From Marinomonas posidonica_A (GTDB lineage: Bacteria; Pseudomonadota; Gammaproteobacteria; Pseudomonadales; Marinomonadaceae): a stretch of 64,000 bases of DNA. Positions 18,068 to 25,811 of the stretch are shown here, in pieces. The translations under genes and the position numbers were made by a program. The notes beneath the pieces are model-generated. The model had not been told where the DNA came from and made no database searches. It saw nothing but the letters and a program-made list of their open reading frames with translations. How positions within the stretch are numbered: position 1 is the first letter of the stretch; every line of letters begins with the position of its first letter. Location: contig NZ_JBHZSP010000007.1 of the NCBI RefSeq assembly GCF_043643765.1, positions 1-64,000 on the forward strand, written 5' to 3'.

Positions 18068-18106
18068 AAAAAACCGCTGGATGCCAAATGCATGCAGCGG
18101 TTTTTT
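18068..18106. terminator. bidirectional terminator between yeaD and crc
   Basis: CCGCTG (18074-18079) pairs with CAGCGG (18095-18100), flanked by AAAAAA and TTTTTT. The loop can pair further (ATGC/GCAT). It serves both convergent genes. Confidence 0.85.
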
Positions 18107-18122
18107 GTGGTCGCTTAAACGC

Positions 18123-18899
18123 TTAGTCTAAGTTGTATTCCATAATCAATGGCGCATGATCAGAAAAACGCTGACCTTTGTAGATGGTGCCACCTTGAAT
18201 CACGTTTTTTAGGCCAGGTGTGGCAATTTGATAATCTAAACGACCACCTTCATCTAATTTCCAAGCCCGTTCGTAGTCTGGCCACCAAGTGTATTGCTTA
18301 TCTTGCTTGTTCACCTGACGGAAAGCATCGATGTATTCTAGCTCGTTAAAAATTTCATTAATCCATTTGCGCTCCTCTGGTAAAAAGCCAGAGTTACGCT
18401 GATTAACAAACCAACTGCTGACGTCAATCGGAGAGCGAGCCACATTCGCTGTGCCGCAAAAAATAAATTCGCGACGCTTACGACGGGTTTTAATCAAATG
18501 ATTCTTAAAACCTTCCATAAAGCGATATTTATGCTCCTGTAAGGCTTCTTCGTGATTCGATCCGTGTGGTGTTAAAAAAGCACCAATACTAACCTTGTCA
18601 AAATCCGCCTGAATGAAACGACCTTCAAAGTCACATTCAGGGAAGCCCATGCCAGTCATAATCGCTTTTGGCATACTCTTACAGTAGATGGCAACCCCTG
18701 CTTGATCAGGGTTTTCCATCGAATCAAAGAAATAGGTGTTGTATTCAGGTGGAAAGAAAACGCTGTCATTTAAGCTACGTTCATCGACCTGTATGTCTTG
18801 TAGACACACAACATCCGGGTTCTGACGAACCATCCATTCAAAAAAGCCGCGATCGGCTGCTTGTTTTATACCGTTTACATTAAGGCTGATGACCTTCAT
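18123..18899 (-). CDS. crc: Crc-like catabolite repression protein (exonuclease III fold)
   Basis: This 258-residue protein of the exonuclease III/EEP fold is much closer in character to pseudomonad Crc than to ExoIII. It shares the RRKRRE(F/Y)I(F/Y)CG block, the RFDYQ/RLDYQ tail and the position next to pyrE. Crc acts with Hfq on mRNAs in carbon catabolite repression. The nuclease chemistry looks lost: the catalytic Glu is Asp35, and the GDxN motif reads GTAN with Thr150 in place of Asp. The final Asp-His pair (247-248), replaced by QH in Pseudomonas Crc as I remember it, is kept. Most annotation pipelines would label it ExoIII. It is divergent from pyrE. Confidence 0.8.
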   Translation of the reverse strand: MKVISLNVNGIKQAADRGFFEWMVRQNPDVVCLQDIQVDERSLNDSVFFPPEYNTYFFDSMENPDQAGVAIYCKSMPKAIMTGMGFPECDFEGRFIQADFDKVSIGAFLTPHGSNHEEALQEHKYRFMEGFKNHLIKTRRKRREFIFCGTANVARSPIDVSSWFVNQRNSGFLPEERKWINEIFNELEYIDAFRQVNKQDKQYTWWPDYERAWKLDEGGRLDYQIATPGLKNVIQGGTIYKGQRFSDHAPLIMEYNLD

Positions 18900-19016
18900 T
18901 TCTGGTCCCTACAATTCCTAGCCGTGTGTTATATTAGCGCCTATCCTAAGTTAGCATGGCTTTTTATACCATCTTGGTGACGCTGTGTTGTGAATTTTTA
19001 TCTTTCTGGAGCCGGT

Positions 19017-19664
19017 ATGAAACCTTACCAAAGAGACTTTATCAAATTCGCTATTGAGCAAAACGTTTTGCGCTTTGGCGAATTTACACTTAAATCAGGC
19101 CGCGTAAGCCCTTACTTTTTTAATGCTGGCTTATTTAGTTCAGGCCAAGCATTAGCGAAGTTAGGCCGTTTTTACGCCGCCTCTCTCATGGAAGCAAATG
19201 TTCCATTTGATGTTCTTTTTGGCCCTGCTTACAAGGGCATTCCCTTGGCTACGACAACAGCCGTTGCCCTGTATGATCATCATAATCTAGATACACCATA
19301 CGTATTCAACCGCAAAGAAGCAAAAACTCACGGTGAAGGCGGCTCTCTCGTTGGCGCAGCTCTTGCTGGTCGCGTCATGATTATTGATGACGTGATTACC
19401 GCAGGAACCGCTATCCGTGAAGTCATGGCCATTATCCAACAAGCGAATGCATCGCCAGCTGGTGTGCTTATCGCATTGGATCGTCAAGAACGAGGCCAAG
19501 GCGAATTGTCTGCCATTCAAGAGGTTGAACGAGACTTTGGTATGCCGGTTATCAGCATCGTGTCACTCAACGACATCATGACGTATTTGGCTGAGCAAGA
19601 CTCTCCAGAGTTTGCCCAGCATTTGGACGCGGTAAAAGCTTACCGAGACCAATACGGAATCTAA
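19017..19664 (+). CDS. pyrE: orotate phosphoribosyltransferase
   Basis: This 215-residue enzyme transfers phosphoribose from PRPP to orotate, making OMP in pyrimidine synthesis. The PRPP-binding motif VMIIDDVITAGTAIRE is intact. The FNAGLFSSG and FGPAYKGIPLA segments match proteobacterial PyrE. I place the start at the ATG at 19017 because TCTGGAG at 19004-19010 is ideally spaced and the length then equals that of E. coli PyrE within two residues. The frame extends upstream to a TTG at 18990, which is unlikely. It is divergent from crc and convergent with slmA. Confidence 0.95.
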   Translation: MKPYQRDFIKFAIEQNVLRFGEFTLKSGRVSPYFFNAGLFSSGQALAKLGRFYAASLMEANVPFDVLFGPAYKGIPLATTTAVALYDHHNLDTPYVFNRKEAKTHGEGGSLVGAALAGRVMIIDDVITAGTAIREVMAIIQQANASPAGVLIALDRQERGQGELSAIQEVERDFGMPVISIVSLNDIMTYLAEQDSPEFAQHLDAVKAYRDQYGI

Positions 19665-19674
19665 GTAAGCGTCA

Positions 19675-19705
19675 CGCTAAGGCTCAGCGCGGCTGAGTCT
19701 TAGCG
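19675..19705. terminator. bidirectional stem-loop between pyrE and slmA
   Basis: CGCTAAGGCTCAG (19675-19687) pairs with CTGAGTCTTAGCG (19693-19705) with one mismatch. It overlaps the stop codon of slmA and serves the convergent pair. It lacks a long U-run. Confidence 0.65.
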
Positions 19706-20293
19706 ATTCTGCATCAAATTTTGTGCCAATATGGGCCATTGTTCTTTCCAAGCTTCCATTGGCTTCGTTTTGAACTCACTGCGTACATAATGACGTACTT
19801 TGCCTTCGATCACCGCCATTAAAAAATCCGCCGTTGGTGCGACACCCATTTTCGATCGCAAACCTTGTTTCAAATCTGCTTCACGAATAATCTGCTTAAG
19901 CTGTGTTTCAATGCGATCAAATAGTTGCGCAATACGTACTCTTAGGCGTTCTGTCTCACCAGACAACGCGTCCGCTGTGAGCAATCGACACATGCCTGGG
20001 TTTTGCTGAGCAAAGCCGAGAATCAGCGTCATCATCATGTCAATCCGAGACACTACGTCACTTTTTTCTTGAATAATACGGTTGATACGAGAAAAAAGAG
20101 ATTCTTCAATAAATTCGATCAAGCCTTCAAACATCTTCGCCTTGCTTGGAAAGTGGCGATAAAGCGCAGCCTCTGAAACGCCAACTTGTCTGGCAAGAGC
20201 AGCGGTTGTGATGCGAGCCCCCGGACTACTTTCTAGCATTTGAGCCAGTGCTTGCAAGATTTGAGTGCGGCGATCGATTTTTTTATTGCTCAT
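19700..20293 (-). CDS. slmA: nucleoid occlusion factor SlmA (TetR family)
   Basis: This 197-residue TetR-fold protein binds specific chromosomal sites and blocks FtsZ ring assembly over the nucleoid. The helix-turn-helix TTAALARQVGVSEAALYRHFPSKAKMF near residues 29-55 matches SlmA closely. The C-terminal half (RLLTADALSGETERLR and the FLMAVIEGKVRHYVRSEFK tail) is characteristic. The neighbourhood coaBC-dut-argB-slmA-pyrE is the canonical context. A separate tubulin-superfamily gene lies at 45.3 kb, but nothing links the two. Confidence 0.93.
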   Translation of the reverse strand: MSNKKIDRRTQILQALAQMLESSPGARITTAALARQVGVSEAALYRHFPSKAKMFEGLIEFIEESLFSRINRIIQEKSDVVSRIDMMMTLILGFAQQNPGMCRLLTADALSGETERLRVRIAQLFDRIETQLKQIIREADLKQGLRSKMGVAPTADFLMAVIEGKVRHYVRSEFKTKPMEAWKEQWPILAQNLMQNR

Positions 20294-20349
20294 GGTCTCG
20301 TACCCAGTAATAACCTATTGTCGATGTTTTTTTAATGATGCGAGCCTTA

Positions 20350-21258
20350 TTAAGCACTTGCTTTGGTGTTAGAGATCAATGTGCCGACACCTGTGTCGGT
20401 AAAGATTTCTAATAGCGTAGCATGAGGTACTCGACCATCAATAATATGCGCGCTAGTCACACCGGAATTTACAGCGGATAAAGCACAACTGATCTTTGGT
20501 AGCATGCCACCATAGATGGTACCGTCAGCAATCAAGGCATCAACTTGTGCCGTGCTTAACCCGGTTAAGACATTGCCTTGTTTATCCTGAACCCCTGAAA
20601 TGTTTGTCAGCAACATCAGTTTTTCCGCTCCGACGGCTTCAGCTACCTTACCAGCCACTAAATCCGCGTTGATGTTATAGGCATGGCCTTCTTCATCTAC
20701 GCCGATAGGCGCAATGACAGGGATCAAATCGCTGCTTTCAAACAGCTTGAGGAATTTGGTGTCGACACTGGCGACTTCACCAACATGGCCAATGTCCACT
20801 TGTTCTGGTGCGCTTGCGCCTTCTACTTGTTGCTTCACAAAAAGTTTCTTGGCCTTGATGAAGTGGCTGTCTTTCCCTGTGATTCCAATGGCTTTACCAC
20901 CAGCTTCACAAATGAGGTTAACGATTTCTTTGTTGACCTGACCGCCAAGGATCATTTCCACTACGTCCATTGTCGCCGTGTCGGTAACGCGCATGCCATT
21001 GATGAACTTTGATTCAATGTTGAGTTTTGCCAGCATATCACCGATTTGTGGGCCACCACCGTGTACCACTATTGGATTAATACCGATGGCTTTCATTAAA
21101 ACGATGTCTCGAGCAAATCCAGCTTGTAGTGTTTCATCTGTCATAGCGTTGCCGCCGTATTTAATGACTAATGTTTTACCAGCAAAGCGTTGAATGTAAG
21201 GTAGAGATTCGCTCAAAACCTTAGCAACATCTAAAGCAGACTCACGAGAAAAAGCCAC
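20350..21258 (-). CDS. argB: acetylglutamate kinase
   Basis: This 302-residue kinase phosphorylates N-acetylglutamate in the second step of arginine synthesis. It shows KTLVIKYGGNAM near residues 28-39, VVHGGGPQI, the NINADLVAGKVAEAVGAEKLMLLTN core and the closing GRVPHATLLEIFTDTGVGTLI. The length and the N-terminal extension before the kinase core are those of the hexameric, arginine-sensitive type found in pseudomonads. That would make it a feedback point; this is inference from type. It is followed by slmA after a 56-base gap. The upstream 320-base spacer separates it from dut. Confidence 0.95.
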   Translation of the reverse strand: MAFSRESALDVAKVLSESLPYIQRFAGKTLVIKYGGNAMTDETLQAGFARDIVLMKAIGINPIVVHGGGPQIGDMLAKLNIESKFINGMRVTDTATMDVVEMILGGQVNKEIVNLICEAGGKAIGITGKDSHFIKAKKLFVKQQVEGASAPEQVDIGHVGEVASVDTKFLKLFESSDLIPVIAPIGVDEEGHAYNINADLVAGKVAEAVGAEKLMLLTNISGVQDKQGNVLTGLSTAQVDALIADGTIYGGMLPKISCALSAVNSGVTSAHIIDGRVPHATLLEIFTDTGVGTLISNTKASA

Positions 21259-21540
21259 GTTTTAATTACTCCTGTTAGCCAAACGAAAAGGTTGCCTGTT
21301 ATCTAGTTCAGTAAATTGGAAGAGAGCTAGATATCCAGCATTAAAATATTACTCCGCTATGTTAAAACGATGACATACAAGGCGGATAACGAGTGTAAGC
21401 AACCACTTAGGGTTGAAATAATAACGTGAACTTGGCGGATTAACTACAGAAAAATGTATGAAAATTACCAATTACTGACTTATGAAAGTAAAAAATTGGA
21501 CAAGGGTTGAAGATGGTTGAGCTAGGCTGGTCAGCACGAG
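21259..21540. other. gene-free spacer where algC would be expected
   Basis: No reading frame or strong structure is visible between argB and the dut terminator. In pseudomonads and many relatives the phosphomannomutase gene algC lies between dut and argB. Here it is missing without a recognisable remnant. The argB promoter is presumably in this spacer. Confidence 0.5.
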
Positions 21541-21568
21541 AAAAAGGGTGAGTTTTACTCACCCTTTT
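21541..21568 (-). terminator. intrinsic terminator of the coaBC-dut unit
   Basis: GGGTGAG (21546-21552) pairs with CTCACCC (21558-21564), with A-run and T-run on the two flanks. It sits 12 bases past the end of dut. Confidence 0.85.
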
Positions 21569-21579
21569 AATGTGGTTTT

Positions 21580-22038
21580 TTATTTTGTGCCGGTATGACC
21601 GAAACCGCCAGCGCCGCGTTCGGTCTCTTCAAATTCTGTCACGATATCAAATTCTGCTTGTACGACCGGAAGTAAAACAAGCTGTGCAACACGTTCACCA
21701 GGCTCGATCACAAAGCTGGTGTTGCCACGGTTCCAACAAGACACCATTAGCTCGCCTTGGTAGTCTGAATCGATCAGGCCAACTAGGTTACCTAACACGA
21801 TACCGTGTTTATGACCTAAACCAGAACGCGGCAAAATAGTCGCCGCCAGATTTGGGTCTTGAATATAAATGGACAGACCAGTCGGTAATAAAGTGGTTTC
21901 ACCTGGTGCCAATTCGATGGACTTATCTAGGCAGGCTCTTAAGTCTAATCCTGCTGAGCCCTCGGTGGCATAGGTTGGTAATGGAATGTCGTTACCAATT
22001 TTATCGTTAACGATTTTTAGTTGAATAGCTTGTTTCAT
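21580..22038 (-). CDS. dut: dUTP diphosphatase
   Basis: This 152-residue trimeric dUTPase hydrolyses dUTP to dUMP and diphosphate, keeping uracil out of DNA and feeding thymidylate synthesis. The five family motifs are present: GSAGLDLRA, PRSGLG, GNLVGLIDSDYQG, GERVAQLV and the flexible C-terminal RGAGGFGHTG that closes the active site. It follows coaBC on the same strand after 9 bases, as in most gammaproteobacteria, and ends in an intrinsic terminator. Confidence 0.96.
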   Translation of the reverse strand: MKQAIQLKIVNDKIGNDIPLPTYATEGSAGLDLRACLDKSIELAPGETTLLPTGLSIYIQDPNLAATILPRSGLGHKHGIVLGNLVGLIDSDYQGELMVSCWNRGNTSFVIEPGERVAQLVLLPVVQAEFDIVTEFEETERGAGGFGHTGTK

Positions 22039-22047
22039 GAGAGTCTC

Positions 22048-23277
22048 TTAATCTGCTGATGAGGATTGAGTGTGTTGGTAAATATGTTCTACCAGCTGCA
22101 TGGCCAGTTGTTGTTTGCTGGCTTTTTCTGGTGACCATGTTTTCTCGTGTGTGATCACGGTGACTTGGTTTTCGTCCTGATTAAAACCGATGTCACTGCG
22201 TGACACGTCATTGGCAATGATCATATCTAAGCCTTTGCGTTCAAGTTTGTCTTTCGCGTAGGCGATCACGTCTTGTGTCTCAGCGGCAAAGCCAACCATA
22301 CAATTTGCGCCTTTCTGTTCGGCAATCGTGGCAATAATGTCAGGGTTTTTCACTAAGGTCAGTTGCAGTTCATCCCTGTTGGTTTGCTTCTTCATTTTTT
22401 GATTGCTTTGGGACTTCATTTTGAAATCCGCCACCGCCGCGGCACCGATAAAGACATCGGCTTTTTGCGTCATGACTTGCTGGCAAGCTGCCAACATGTC
22501 GTCAGCACTTTTTACTTTTATTAACGTCACACCTTGAGGAGCCGAGATGGCCACAGGTCCAGAAATTAAGGAGACCTTAGCCCCACGCCGTTGGGCTGCT
22601 TGAGCTAGTGCATAGCCCATTTTACCAGAACTGTGGTTGCTGATATAACGTACAGGGTCGATGGCTTCCATGGTTGGCCCTGCGGTAATTACCCAATGCT
22701 GGCCAGTTAAATCTTGTGGTTTGGCACCCGCCGCTAGATAGTCATTCACATTGGAGAAAATGTCTGCAGGCTCACTCATACGTCCAGGACCAATGTCGCC
22801 ACAAGCTTGCGCGCCATCGGCAGGTCCAATACTTAACACTCCGCGCTCGGTTAATAGCCTTGAATTGGCTTGAGTGGCAGGGTGGCGCCACATCGCTTGG
22901 TTCATTGCTGGAGCAATTAGCACAGGAGCTTCGGTGGCTAAACAAAGCGTGGTTAATAAGTCATTGGCCATACCTTGTGCATAGCGTGCCATAAAGTCCG
23001 CTGACGCAGGCGCAATAACAATTAGATCTGCCCATTTTGCGAGCTCTATGTGTCCCATACCGGCTTCAGCTGTCGGATCGAGCAACGTGCTTCTTACCGG
23101 TTTACCTGATATGGCCTGCAACGTCATTTCCGTTACGAAGGCTTTGGCACCATCTGTCAAGACAACTTGAACGTCCGCACCAGCTTTCGTCAGAAAACGA
23201 ATTAATTCAATGCTTTTATAAGCGGCAATGCCGCCAGTAATACCTAATAAAATACGTTTTTCCGCTAGGTTTGACAT
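22048..23277 (-). CDS. coaBC: bifunctional phosphopantothenoylcysteine decarboxylase/synthetase
   Basis: This 409-residue two-domain enzyme carries out two steps of coenzyme A synthesis. The N-terminal flavoprotein CoaC domain (about 1-185) shows GITGGIAAYKSIELI, the catalytic-His region GMGHIELAKWAD and APAMNQAMW. The C-terminal CoaB domain has GPTMEAIDPVRYISNHSSGKMGYALA, then VKNPDIIATIA and the GFAAET segment. It is divergent from radC across a 94-base spacer, and dut follows it. The Lys/Gln-rich insert MKSQSNQKMKKQTNRD near residue 290 is a normal variable loop. Confidence 0.95.
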   Translation of the reverse strand: MSNLAEKRILLGITGGIAAYKSIELIRFLTKAGADVQVVLTDGAKAFVTEMTLQAISGKPVRSTLLDPTAEAGMGHIELAKWADLIVIAPASADFMARYAQGMANDLLTTLCLATEAPVLIAPAMNQAMWRHPATQANSRLLTERGVLSIGPADGAQACGDIGPGRMSEPADIFSNVNDYLAAGAKPQDLTGQHWVITAGPTMEAIDPVRYISNHSSGKMGYALAQAAQRRGAKVSLISGPVAISAPQGVTLIKVKSADDMLAACQQVMTQKADVFIGAAAVADFKMKSQSNQKMKKQTNRDELQLTLVKNPDIIATIAEQKGANCMVGFAAETQDVIAYAKDKLERKGLDMIIANDVSRSDIGFNQDENQVTVITHEKTWSPEKASKQQLAMQLVEHIYQHTQSSSAD

Positions 23278-23371
23278 AAAAAACTTCTCAAGTCGTTCAC
23301 TGATCTATATGGTTAGTTTTGTAGGCAGGAAGCCGAATACAACAAGATTATCATGGATCAAGGAGTAGATC

Positions 23372-24046
23372 ATGAGTATTAAACACTGGCCTGAACAAGA
23401 TCGCCCACGGGAAAAACTTATCCATCAAGGTGCGACGTCACTTTCCGACTCTGAGTTGCTGGCGATTTTTTTACGCACTGGGTCTCATGGTTTAAGTGCT
23501 GTGGAAATGGCGAGACAGTTGCTGCAGCATTTTGGTGGTTTACGCGCTTTGCTTTCAGCCAGTCGAGAAGAGTTTTGCCAAGGCTTTGGGTTAGGGGACG
23601 CGAAATACACCCAACTGCAAGCTGTGCTGGAAATGTCGAAGCGTCATTTGCAAGAGCAATTGATGCGAGAGACGGTATTTTCCAGTGCCGAGCAGGTTCG
23701 TGCCTATTTATCCTCACAGTTACGCCATGTGCAAAGAGAAATCTTCGCTGTGCTCTTTTTGGATTCCCAACACAGGTTGATTCGTTACCAAGAGCTCTTC
23801 TTAGGTACCATAGATGCTGCTGCTGTGTATCCACGGGAGGTTGTGAAAGCTGCTTTGCAGTATAATGCGGCGGCTGTCATCATAGCGCACAATCACCCCA
23901 GTGGTGTAGCAGAGCCGAGTCAAGCTGACATCAGTATTACGAGTCGAATTAAATCAGCGTTAGAACTGATTGATGTGCGCTTATTGGATCATTTTGTGGT
24001 AGGTGATGGTTCTCCTGTGTCATTAGCAGAAAGAGGTTTGGTGTAG
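23372..24046 (+). CDS. radC: RadC-family JAMM protein
   Basis: This 224-residue protein has an N-terminal helix-hairpin-helix-like region (to about 100) and a C-terminal JAMM/MPN metalloprotease-like domain. The zinc motif is complete: HNHPSG followed by PSQAD, with the upstream glutamate in RYQELFLGT. Despite its name, no DNA-repair function has been established for RadC. It has the usual position, divergent from coaBC and upstream of rpmB-rpmG. AAGGAG at 23359-23364 gives a good ribosome site for the ATG. Confidence 0.92.
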   Translation: MSIKHWPEQDRPREKLIHQGATSLSDSELLAIFLRTGSHGLSAVEMARQLLQHFGGLRALLSASREEFCQGFGLGDAKYTQLQAVLEMSKRHLQEQLMRETVFSSAEQVRAYLSSQLRHVQREIFAVLFLDSQHRLIRYQELFLGTIDAAAVYPREVVKAALQYNAAAVIIAHNHPSGVAEPSQADISITSRIKSALELIDVRLLDHFVVGDGSPVSLAERGLV

Positions 24047-24119
24047 TTTTTTTCATAGGGTTGTGTCTGTATATGTCTATTATGACTAACCTGATCATTT
24101 TTTGACAAATTATTTGATT

Positions 24120-24222
24120 GCGGAGCTGTGCTGTGAGAGAATTCGCGCCGCTATTCCTCGGTACGGGATATTTTTGGTTTATTCGGAACCATGCTCCGCC
24201 TGAGGAAGTGAAGCACACTTCC
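24120..24222 (+). promoter_or_regulatory. structured leader upstream of rpmB
   Basis: In the 208-base spacer before rpmB, GCGGAGC (24120-24126) can pair with GCTCCGC (24193-24199), enclosing about 66 bases. A perfect hairpin GGAAGTG/CACTTCC (24204-24222) follows directly, 32 bases before the start codon. The arrangement resembles an autoregulatory ribosomal-protein leader, but I know of no described L28 leader of this form. Confidence 0.4.
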
Positions 24223-24254
24223 AATAATTTCTGGATAGCAAAAGGTATTTAATT

Positions 24255-24491
24255 ATGTCTCGCGTATGTCAAGTTACTGGGAAGCGTCCTGTTACAGGTA
24301 ACAACGTTTCTCACTCAAAGCGTCGTACTAAACGTCGTTTTCTTCCAAACCTTCACTGGCACCGTTTTTGGGTCGAAGGCGAAAACCGTTACATCCGTTT
24401 ACGTGTATCTTCTAAAGGTATGCGTATTATCGATAAAAAAGGTATTGAATCAGTTCTTGCTGAAATTCGTGCCAACGGCGAAAAAGTATAA
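24255..24491 (+). CDS. rpmB: 50S ribosomal protein L28
   Basis: This 78-residue basic protein of the large ribosomal subunit starts MSRVCQVTGKRPVTGNNVSH, as in all gammaproteobacterial L28. The RRFLPNLHWHRFWVE segment follows. The length matches E. coli L28 exactly. It is the first gene of the rpmB-rpmG operon, 11 bases before rpmG, which ends in a strong terminator. Codon use is notably biased toward preferred codons, as expected for a highly expressed gene. Confidence 0.97.
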   Translation: MSRVCQVTGKRPVTGNNVSHSKRRTKRRFLPNLHWHRFWVEGENRYIRLRVSSKGMRIIDKKGIESVLAEIRANGEKV

Positions 24492-24502
24492 GGATCTGAA
24501 TC

Positions 24503-24673
24503 ATGGCTTCTAAAGGCGCTCGCGATCTTATTCGCATGGTATCTTCCGCTGGTACTGGTCACTTTTACACAACTGACAAGAACAAGCGTAATACTCCAGA
24601 CAAACTAGAAATGAAAAAGTTTGATCCTGTAGTACGTAAGCACGTAATGTACAAAGAAGCGAAAATTAAGTAA
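24503..24673 (+). CDS. rpmG: 50S ribosomal protein L33
   Basis: This 56-residue frame starts with ATG at 24503 after AAGGA at 24490-24494 and ends at a TAA. The translation reads MASKGARDLIRMVSSAGTGH, then FYTTDKNKRNTPDKLEMKKF and DPVVRKHVMYKEAKIK, a typical L33 of the zinc-free type. It completes the rpmB-rpmG pair and is followed by an intrinsic terminator 21 bases downstream. Confidence 0.96.
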   Translation: MASKGARDLIRMVSSAGTGHFYTTDKNKRNTPDKLEMKKFDPVVRKHVMYKEAKIK

Positions 24674-24694
24674 TTTTTGACTTCTTCAAAAAAA

Positions 24695-24718
24695 CCGACT
24701 CATTGAGTCGGTTTTTTT
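24695..24718 (+). terminator. intrinsic terminator of rpmB-rpmG
   Basis: CCGACTC (24695-24701) pairs with GAGTCGG (24705-24711), followed by seven T and preceded by an A-run. Confidence 0.92.
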
Positions 24719-24783
24719 GTATCTAGTAGATATACTTTGTTCGTTTGGTCAGTGTTTTATCCGTCTTGTTCTTGGGGGTAGTG

Positions 24784-25602
24784 ATGCCTGAATTACCTGA
24801 AGTGGAAACCACGATGCGCGGTATTGAACCGCATTTAGTGGGGCAGAAAATCGCCAAAATAGATATTCGCCAGCCACAATTACGCTGGTTGATTACACCT
24901 GAGTTAAGCGAAGATATTTTAGGTCAGGAAGTGGTACAGGTATCACGTCGGGGTAAATACATAGGTGTTCATACGACAAAAGGCACCATGATTATCCATC
25001 TAGGCATGTCGGGTAGCTTGTATTTTGTACCAGCAAATACGCCGCCTTTGTTTCATGATCATGTAGATTTTCAGATTGCGGGTGTGAATCAATGGTTGCG
25101 TTATACAGATCCTCGTCGTTTTGGTGCCATCTTGTGGACTACTGGAGATTGGTTACAGCATGACTTATTGAGTCATCTTGGCCCCGAACCTTTGTCTAAT
25201 GCCTTTGATTTGGATTATTTCTATGCCAAAGCCAAAGGCCGTAAAGTACCGATTAAAACCTTCGTAATGGACAGTAAGGTGGTGGTTGGCGTTGGCAACA
25301 TTTATGCGAATGAAGCTCTGTTTATGGCGGGTATTCGTCCAACGCGTATGGCAGGGAATATTTCCAAAGTTAGAATGCGGAAATTGCTTGAGTGCATTAA
25401 AATAGTGCTTGCCAATGCGATCAAACAAGGTGGCACGACATTGAAAGATTTTGTCGGTGGGGATGGTAAGCCTGGGTATTTTAAACAAGAGCTGGCGGTG
25501 TATGGCCGGGCTGGTTTGCCATGTACCCAATGCCAGCAGGTTTTAGCGGAAGTTCGTCAGGCGCAACGCAGTACGGTGTATTGTGCAAAATGCCAAACCT
25601 GA
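24784..25602 (+). CDS. mutM: formamidopyrimidine-DNA glycosylase
   Basis: This 272-residue base-excision repair enzyme removes 8-oxoguanine and formamidopyrimidines and nicks the abasic site. The start must be the ATG at 24784, because the catalytic residue is the N-terminal proline of MPELPEVETT and a GGGGGT site lies just upstream. The frame opens earlier, at 24745, but that would bury the proline. The H2TH region (VGVGNIYANEALF) and the C-terminal zinc finger with paired CxxC motifs (CTQC and CAKC) are intact. Confidence 0.96.
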   Translation: MPELPEVETTMRGIEPHLVGQKIAKIDIRQPQLRWLITPELSEDILGQEVVQVSRRGKYIGVHTTKGTMIIHLGMSGSLYFVPANTPPLFHDHVDFQIAGVNQWLRYTDPRRFGAILWTTGDWLQHDLLSHLGPEPLSNAFDLDYFYAKAKGRKVPIKTFVMDSKVVVGVGNIYANEALFMAGIRPTRMAGNISKVRMRKLLECIKIVLANAIKQGGTTLKDFVGGDGKPGYFKQELAVYGRAGLPCTQCQQVLAEVRQAQRSTVYCAKCQT

Positions 25603-25811
25603 CTCTTTGTTCAATTTAGGCACAAGAATTGCTGTAAATTAGTTTGATTTCGTCAATCAAAGGGAAGTTTTTCGAGTGCCTCTCGGAATTTGCGCAAAAA
25701 CCTTGATTAAAATGTGCATATTTCGTTGCGGTATTGTTTGAATAGGTTTATTTTTGACCAGTTAGGCAAGGTTGTATTGCCTAGATTAATTACATAAAAA
25801 GAGGAATAGGA

